64,000 bases of DNA from Anaeramoeba ignava (Eukaryota > Metamonada > Anaeramoebidae): positions 186,001 through 250,000 of the forward strand of contig JAPDFW010000071.1 in assembly GCA_028826165.1 (NCBI GenBank), read 5' to 3'. Shown here piece by piece: positions 56,501 to 64,000 of this stretch. Position 1 is the stretch's first letter. The number at the start of each line of letters is the position of its first letter. The translations under genes were made by a program, and so were the position numbers. The notes beneath the pieces were generated by a model. It was not told the origin of the DNA. It saw nothing but the letters and a program-made list of their open reading frames with translations, and made no database searches.

Positions 56501-59500
56501 ACAATTAAAGATTCAGAAGAAAATCAAATTGCAAATATTCAATTCAACCAATCTTCCTTTCATTTCACAAAAAGACCCTATGATTCGCAATATACATTAC
56601 TAATTGAATCAATTTTTGCTCATGAATGCTCTTCAGAAAAACAAAAAGAAGAGCCTTTTCTTTTCACAAAGCTAAATGATAAAAGAAACCAAAAAAAGAA
56701 TATACAAAAATCCGTTATCAAACTTAGTGGAGCTCATCATAACCCCAAATCTCCATTTTATAAAGGAAAAAAATCACAAATTAGAATATTTTTCAGTGAA
56801 CTTGGTGGAATAATTCAACCTAATTTAATTGCTTCATTTATCAATTTTTTTAAATTAGGAGTAAATTCTGAAAATGATAATATCCAAAAAATTGAAAAAA
56901 ACAACAACAACAATTTAAAAGCAACAAACAAACCACAAGAAAAAAAATTGAAAAAGAAAATACATATTCTCAAAAGAGAATCAGAAAAAAATCCAGAGTA
57001 TTCATTAATGGAAGTCCTCCTAAAATTGCAAATTCGTGTGGAAAAAACTGAACTTACTCTTGTTAACGAAAAAAAAAATCTTTCTCGTTTATCAATGAAC
57101 CACACTGTTTTCCAACTTATTAATTATGAAAACCTTGATAAAATGTTTCATATACAAACAAAAAATGCAGAGATTTTTGAATTAATTAATGGGAATTCGC
57201 AGCTCATTTTCTTATTGGAAAACGAACCTTCTCAATTTACAATCCAGAAGAAAAATCAAATCCCACTGAAACTATTTCTCAATATCAACAATAGTTTGTT
57301 TATATTCTCTCATCAATTTGTTTCTGAAATTTTACGTTTAATCAAAGAAATTGCAATTTTTAAGCAAATCATTCATGATACAATCAAAAAATCCAAGCAA
57401 AAAATTGAAGATTTTGTAAAAGAAAAAAAAGTTATCAATCTCAATTTTACTTTTAATAACCCAAGAATATTAATTCCTCAATCAGATTCTGGGAATGAAG
57501 TAATAGCGTTATCGTTGGATCGTTTGAGACTTTTTAATAATATTAAAAGAGTTTCTATTTCTGAAAAGCAAAAGGCAGGATTTTCTTATTTTGGAGAAGA
57601 AGATTCTATTTTAATGGATGAGATTTCCATTTTTTCAGAATCTTTGAAAATTGGAACAGAATGTTTACAAAAAGGAGTGTTAAATTTATTCTCTGATAAA
57701 GAGGGAACATTACTTCATCCAGTAACAACAAAAATTATTGTTAATAGAGTTATTAATCATGAAATTCCTTGTTCTCCTTTGGTTGAAATTTCTTGCAAAG
57801 TATCTGATATTGTTGTAACATCAAATCAAAAACAGATTGGATTTTTTAAAACAACTTTGGTTAATTTATCTAATTTAATTACCATTTTGAAAGAAAATTT
57901 AAAGAATGAAGAAAATTTAAAGAATGAAGAAAATTTAAAGAATAATAAGAATTTAAAGAATAATAAGAATAATGAAAATATTGAAAATAATAAAAATATT
58001 GAAAATATTCAAAATAATGAAAATATTAAAGATATTGAAAATATTGAAAACAATGAAAATATTAAGAATAATGAAAATAATGAAAATAATGAAAATATTG
58101 AAAATATTAAAAATAATGAAAATATTAAAAATAATGAAAATATTAAAAATAATGAAAATATTAAAAATATTGAAAATATTGAAAACAATGAAAATATTAA
58201 AAATAATGAAAATATTAAGAATAATGAAAATAATGAAAATATTGAAAATATTAAAAATAATGAAAATATTAAAGATATTGAAAACAATCAAAATAATGAA
58301 AATATTGAAAATATTAAAAATATTAAAAATATTGAAAATATTAAAAATAATCAAAATATTAAAAATAATCAAAATAATGAAAATAATGAAAATAATGAAA
58401 ATATTAAGAATAATGAAAATAATGAAAATAATGAAAATATTCAAAATAATCAAAATAATGAAAATAATGAAAATATTGAAAATAATAAAAACAATGAAAA
58501 TATTGAAAATATTCAAAATAATAAAAATATTGAAAATATTAAAAATAATGAAAATATTGAAAATAATGAAAATAATGAAAATAATCAAAATGTAAAGAAT
58601 CCAACATATTTTCCATCCCGATTACTCTTGGTTTTTTTCGATATTGAAATTAAAAGAATTGAAATACAATTACTTAATACACATAAAGAAAAAAAAAGAT
58701 CAGGAAATAAATTCCTTCTTGGTATCGAAGGAGAAGAAGCAAAAATTATATTCTCTTTAAACAAAACTAATGAAAAAAAAATAGAAATAATAACAAAGGA
58801 TATTTCTTTTGTTGATGCAAGAACAACTTCCTCAACTTCAAATATGCACAAAATATTTTCTCCTTCTTCATTGAATTCAAATCATTTCATTATTCATTAC
58901 TTAATAGATGAAGAAAAAAATCAAGAACTTCAGATCATTATTCAATCTTCAAAAATATTGTTAATTTGGGATTTTTTCTTTGAAATTTACAAATTTATTA
59001 TTCCAGATATTTTTCAACCGCAACAAACTATTGGATATTTACCTGAATTGAAAATTATGGTTCAAGTTATGGGAGTTGAATTTGTTCTTCTTGGAAAAAG
59101 AAAAAAAGAAAAGGATTTGCTTGATTTAGTAACTGCAAAAATTGATACTTTATTTATGATTTATAATGATTTGAGAATCAAGAAAATTATTGATATGAAT
59201 ATTTCAAGAATAACAATATCATTGAAAAAAAAGAATTTATTAATAGAAAATTTGTCCGAAGAAGATTATTTAGTTGATTTAAATGACATACAATTGAAAA
59301 GTGATATTAATCTTGATATCGATTCACCTTCATTGTAAAAAAAAAACAAAAGCAACAAATTTAATTTTAATTTTTAATTTTAATTTTAATTTTAATTTAA
59401 TTTTAGAACAAATGTTATTTCAGTTCAAAAAATCGATTATTTGTTTTCTTATATCCAAATTCTCAAATTAAATGCTTTTATCAAAAATATTATTTCTGAA

Positions 59501-62500
59501 ATTAACTCTTTAATAAAAAAACTTCCAAAAAAAGCAATAGAAATTTCAAATCAAAATTCAAATTCAAATTGAAAATCAAAATCAAAATCAAAATCAAAAC
59601 CAAAAACTCAAAATCAAAATCAAAATCAAAATCAAAATCAAAATCAAAATCAAAATCAAAATCAAAATCAAATTCAAAATCAAAATCAAAATCAAAATCA
59701 AAATCAAAATCAAAATCAAATTGAAAATCAAAATCAAAATCAAAATCAAAATAAAAATAAAAATAAAAAAGAAGATGATGGATTTCTTTTAATTGATTTT
59801 GATGCTTTAGGAATCCCAAAAATCGAAAAGAAAGATTCACAACTACAACAAAGAATAGAAAATAAAAATAAACAGATTAATAAATTTACTGATTCAAGAA
59901 GTGATATTGCAAAGTTCAAAAATAATTTCAACATTACTTCCTTTGCAGAAGAAAAACTTATTCTCAAATTTAATCAAGTAAATTTAACACTTAAAGATGA
60001 TTGGGAAAAAACAATTCGTCCAATCTTAAATCTTGATATTTCAAAATTCGTTTTAAATGCTTCTGGATTGATTTCCAATATTTTAAACCAAAAGAAGAAT
60101 TTTTTGGAAGATTATGATCAAATTCCAAAAGAAAAAGATATAGATATAAATATAGATATAGAAAACAAACAAAATAGAAAAATTACATTCAACCAATTAT
60201 TAACAAAATCATTATTTGAGCCTATTCAAATCTCATTGGATTATATATTGCTTATGAATTATTTCAATTATCATAAGGTTCATTGGGAACCATTTATTGA
60301 AAAATGGAATTTTGAGATGAAAGGATATGAATATTTTCTTCAAACAGAAACCATATTTAATTTTGAATTTAATCTTCTTGATAGATTGAATATTAATATT
60401 ACAGAAGCGTTTTTCAATTCAATTACATTTACAGCAGATGAACTCATTTCAATTCGAAGATCAAGAGCAAGATCAAAGCCAAATCCAAAATCAAACATAT
60501 TATCGAAATCAGATTCCAAATTACAAACAAACTCAAAATTAAAAACAGATTCAAAATCTAAACGAAAAGCAAGAGCAAAATATTATCATTTCAATCCTTA
60601 TTGGATTGAGAATCAAACAGGAAAAACACTTTACTTTTCTTTATATCCAGATTTCAAAAACCCTTTTGTTATTCTTTCGAGAAATAGACAACCAATTTCT
60701 GAGAAATATGAAAACAAATTAAGCAAAGATGAAAGAAATCTAAAATACAAAAAGGAAGGAAATGCAATTCCAAGTGTTGCTTATATATCTTTCCAAAATG
60801 ATGGGGGAAGCAAACAAAAAATATCGCTAAATAACGCAGGATTTTATGATTTATTACTGAATAAAAACGAAAAGGAAAAGGAAAAGGAAAAGGGATTCTT
60901 TTATCAAGTCTTTAATGAGAAGGGAGAAATTAATATTTTAAAGTTGCGTTCAAATGTGATGATATCAAACAAAGCATCTTTGGAATTTTCAGTTGGAACA
61001 AGAAATAAATCAGGGTTGTGTGTTGTGATAGGCACTGTTAAGAATAACGAAGATCTGCCAATCCCACAAGAACTAATTGATGAGCAAAATGACTTCTCTC
61101 TGTCGGTTGTGTCAAAAAGAAAAAGCGAAGAGTTATGGTTTTCTTTTGCACACATAAAAACACAAAATGTGCCACTTATTTTTTCATTTCCAAAGAGCAA
61201 AAAGACATTTTCTGTTCGTTTCATTATTGAGGAAGTCAAAAAAGGAAACAGACTCAAGGAATCCTGCTATACATTTACAATTATTCCTTTGGCTTTTATC
61301 CACAATTTACTTCCTTTCACATTAAAAGCGACTTTTTCATCATCAAAAGAAATTCTGCCAGTCTCAAGTTATGAGAAGAAAGAAATCCAAATATTTAATT
61401 CACTACAAGAAAAAATGATGCTATCATTATTCTACAAAAGTAGGAAAAAATACACAACAAAATCTGAAATACTTCTTGATTTAAGCCCAAAAACACAGAA
61501 AAGTTTTGTTCAAAAATTACAAATTATAGACAAATGGGAAAACACAACAGAATTGAATATGGAAATTTCATTCACAAGCAATCTCATCTGCGAAATTGTC
61601 ATTTTCACAAGCAATTTATTGATAAATGATACAGGAAAAGATATTTTTTTCACAGTCGATGGGAAAGTGCTTCCAGGCCAAAATCAAGTGAAAGAAATTG
61701 AGAGAGCAAGAATAGAACAGGATGTGAGACAAAACGAGATGATCCCGATCATTTGCGAACAGAAATTCTTCACGATCCAAATGATGGAAGATGATCCAAG
61801 AAAGAAAAGAAAAGCGATGTTTTTGCCATCAATAAAGATTAGCACAGCAAATCCAATAGCCAAAAGATCCACTTTGGTTCCTTTTGAAGGCAAAACATTT
61901 TATGAGTTCGGGTTCTCTGTGCATCGAAGAAAGCAAGAACTGCATCGCACACAACTATTTGTTTTTACGCCGAGAATCATTATTTACAATCACTTGAAAA
62001 CTTCCATAAGAGTTTCGCAATTTTTAGAACATGAACAACAAAAATGCATCCTTAATATACCCAGCAGGGAATGGAAACCCTATAATTACTGGAGCTCAAA
62101 TAAAAGATTTAGGGCATTGTCTCTCATATTGGATGACGAAAATAGAGACGGTTCTTGGTTTACTTATTCTTGGTCTCAAGGATTTTTTGCAACCCAAATT
62201 GGAACGCATATTGTTTCTATTAAAGAATACAAAGTCTATAAAGAAAACCAAAAAGAAAATGACATCTCAAGAAAAAAGAGGATTAAAACAGAGCCCATTT
62301 CGGACAGAGAAGTGCACGTTTCTGTCGATATTAAGAAAAAGGAATCGACATTTTACTTGATATTGAAAATGATTCACGAGTTTGATTTCCCTTATATCAT
62401 CACAAATAACACTTCCCAGATGCTTCGGATTTCTCAGAGGAATTGCAAGCAAGAGAGGTTTATTCACCCGTTCACTTTTATTTACTACACATGGGAAAAT

Positions 62501-63907
62501 CCACTGGAAGCGAAGCAAATCAATGTTTATTTGATGCAAACAAGCCTATCTTTTCGTTTTAACTTGAAAAAGAATATGAAAACAGAACCGTTCCAAATCA
62601 TGAACAGCAGCACAAAATATTACTTTGAGGTTGTGCGTTCTCATCACACCACAGAATTGAAATTGGATACGATAACAAAAGAGAATCAGGAAATGTGCAA
62701 CTTGGATGATCAAATTTTACAATCAGAACTTTGTCATTCTGCTGTTCTTGATTTTTTGCCAGGATTGGGTATTTCGATTGTTTCGAACAAGCGCGAAGAA
62801 ATACTCTTTGGATTATTTGAAGGAATCACAGGAACAATCAATGTATCTCGCTCAAAAATACTTTTCCATTGGGAAATTCATGATTTCCAGGTTGATAACC
62901 AGCTTTATTCTTCAAATTTCCCTGTTTTTATCAGTGAAGAAAAGCAAAACAATCACCATTTTTTAAGCTTTGATATTACCAAAAGTCGGCTTGAGGAAAG
63001 CATCCATTTGTTTCTTAATTTCGATTTGAAGATACAACCGATTTATATAATGGCTGATGAGGTTTTGCTTACCTCGTTGTTTTTGTTCTATAAAGAAATA
63101 GTGAGCCAATTAACTGGCTTTATGGGCTATTTTGAGCGGAAGTTTATTTCTCAGAAAAATTTCGAGTCTCATAAAGCCAAAACAAAGAAGATTATTGATG
63201 ATTTCCGATCTTATTCACGTCTCCGTTTTTGTTTCAAAAATTTCTCTATTGATCCTATTTATGCAATTATATCAACACGAATACAAGAACTTCGTTATCT
63301 TTCGATATTAACCAACGGAATTGGAAATATTGATGCAAAATGGGTTTTCGGAAGTTTTTCTTTTAGAGACCGATATTTAGATGAAGATTCCTTTTTAGAC
63401 GAAATCAAGATCCACTATTTGAATTATTTCAATGAATACTTAATATCTTTTCTGAATCGCGAACTAGTTACAAAACTGAATTTTTCAAATTATTCATTTG
63501 CTTTTTTTGGTGATGATTCTCCAATTACACAAAAAGTGAAAAAAAGATTACCAAGAAATTTTGGGCAAAATCAAGTTGTAATTCCTTATGATCCTGATTT
63601 AGCACTTGGCCAATTTCTTTTGTATTCGCAACTAAAAGGTGGTCAATTTGAGAAGGAGAATTGTATTTTGTTCATTAAAAGTGGGAAAAAAGCTTTAGTT
63701 TTTTCTGAAAACATTTTACTTTATGTTTCTGATTTTGAAGATCAGAAAAATATCAAAAGTTTTTTTATTCCTTTGAAAAAAGCAAGTTTAAATTTTGTTG
63801 AAAATGATTTGTTTGCTATTGTTTATGAAGAAAGTAAGATACAAGTTCAGATACAAGATTCTAAAACCATGGATAAAATTTTAGATCTCATTTCAAAAGT
63901 GGATTAA
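53529..63907 (+). CDS. VPS13: VPS13-like bridge lipid-transfer protein
   Basis: Eight exons: 53529-54796, 54866-54884, 54960-55094, 55167-55533, 55614-55769, 55851-56161, 56245-59334, 59407-63907 (about 3281 aa; introns 69-83 nt). The N-terminal chorein domain is clear: LITSILNKYLKQYI, LQGDVSLQNIEIKKNALDF, VGSLHACFPWNNL. The NFFTFIDESVILRSLQ and APIIQVPEFFHKPG blocks follow VPS13 order. Residues about 1300-1535 are an Asn/Glu/Ile repeat insertion. Residues about 2180-2780 contain the adaptor-binding (VAB) repeats (WIENQTGKTLYFSLYP, LLINDTGKDIFFTVDGK, ITNNTSQMLRISQRN). The last about 100 residues look PH-like. VPS13 proteins move phospholipids at organelle contact sites. Two lesions: an extra A near 55669 (QKQ-ALEKIHKIKKS needs one base fewer) and an in-frame TGA at 59570-59572 within TCA repeats. 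The 19-nt second exon encodes the end of LFRFLAE. Confidence 0.85.
57895..58590 (+). repeat. Coding AATATTGAAAATAATGAA repeats in VPS13
   Basis: 700 nt of NENI/KNNEN/IENI-coding hexamers and nonamers inserted in frame in the VPS13-like gene. It is open in all of several frames and on both strands because of its simple composition. Confidence 0.9.
59573..59757 (+). repeat. Coding AATCAA hexamer tract in VPS13
   Basis: (QN)n/(KS)n tract near the start of the last exon, immediately downstream of the in-frame TGA at 59570. The frame after the tract is the same as before it. Confidence 0.9.
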
Positions 63908-64000
63908 AAAAAATTTTTTTTTTATATAAAATTTAGAAATTTCTTTCATTTCTTTCATTTGATTTTATTTTTTAAATTTAGAACGATTTTTTTAATTTGA
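63908..64000. other. Downstream flank of VPS13, nothing seen
   Basis: A/T homopolymers and TTTCTTTCATTTCTTTCATT up to the window edge. No feature was recognised. Confidence 0.5.

Noticed and set aside
57953-58588. Minus-strand and alternate-frame proteins of NIFIIF or KILKIMK type
   Set aside because: Shadows of the NENI-coding repeat in VPS13.
59570-59572. TGA as a sense codon (recoded genetic code)
   Set aside because: The RGS gene ends in tandem TGA-TGA and the SANT gene ends in TGA at natural termini; other genes use TAA or TAG and contain no internal TGA.

Overview
This is a eukaryotic nuclear window, extremely AT-rich. It carries about eighteen protein genes on both strands, interrupted by GT-AG introns. 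Most introns are 63-107 nt long. A minority are inflated to 0.2-3.5 kb by simple tandem repeats. The standard genetic code fits: TAA, TAG and TGA all end genes here. The mix of BTB-ankyrin, RGS, WH2, Sec7-PH and VPS13 genes with a bacterial-type class II HMG-CoA reductase suggests a free-living amoeboid protist, possibly an anaerobic metamonad such as an Anaeramoeba-like organism. That placement is inference, not proof. No tRNA, rRNA, CRISPR array or transposase was recognised.

Layout. 0-3.8 kb: 3' part of a coiled-coil, polyproline and WH2 (actin-binding) gene. 4.0-11.8 kb: two paralogous RING-pseudokinase genes flanking a BTB-ankyrin gene. Splicing puts a long array of LPPKP (PxxP) motifs on the first paralog and two SH3 domains on the second. 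12-17.5 kb: a secreted CfaD / 26-29-p-type papain-like protease with a 3.5 kb satellite intron. 17.6-28 kb: a CEP120-like gene with a 75-nt coding minisatellite, then a very long TPR gene. 28-35 kb: an unknown beta-rich protein, a coiled-coil RGS protein and a small Lys/Ser-rich protein. 35-43 kb: a secreted S28 serine carboxypeptidase whose frame requires a 1-nt exon, class II HMG-CoA reductase, and a manganese-type CDF transporter with a 2.3 kb satellite intron. 43.8-49.3 kb: a UBA-like protein and a cytohesin-like Sec7-PH Arf-GEF in seven exons. 49.3-53.3 kb: an F-box/TMEM185-like membrane protein and a SANT protein, divergent across 1.8 kb of minisatellite. 53.5-63.9 kb: an essentially complete VPS13-like lipid-transfer protein.

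Themes. Several genes point to ubiquitin signalling (two RING, BTB, F-box, UBA-like). Others serve actin and membrane trafficking (WH2, Arf-GEF, VPS13, RGS) and lysosomal or secreted proteolysis. Short T-rich tracts with GCTTTTT and CATTTTTT words precede nearly every start codon and look like the core promoter. Single-base frame breaks recur in the long repetitive genes (coiled-coil, ankyrin, CEP120-like, TPR, VPS13). They are probably sequence or assembly errors, but this cannot be settled from the window.

Exon boundaries below come from GT-AG sites, phase matching and family conservation. No transcript data were available.
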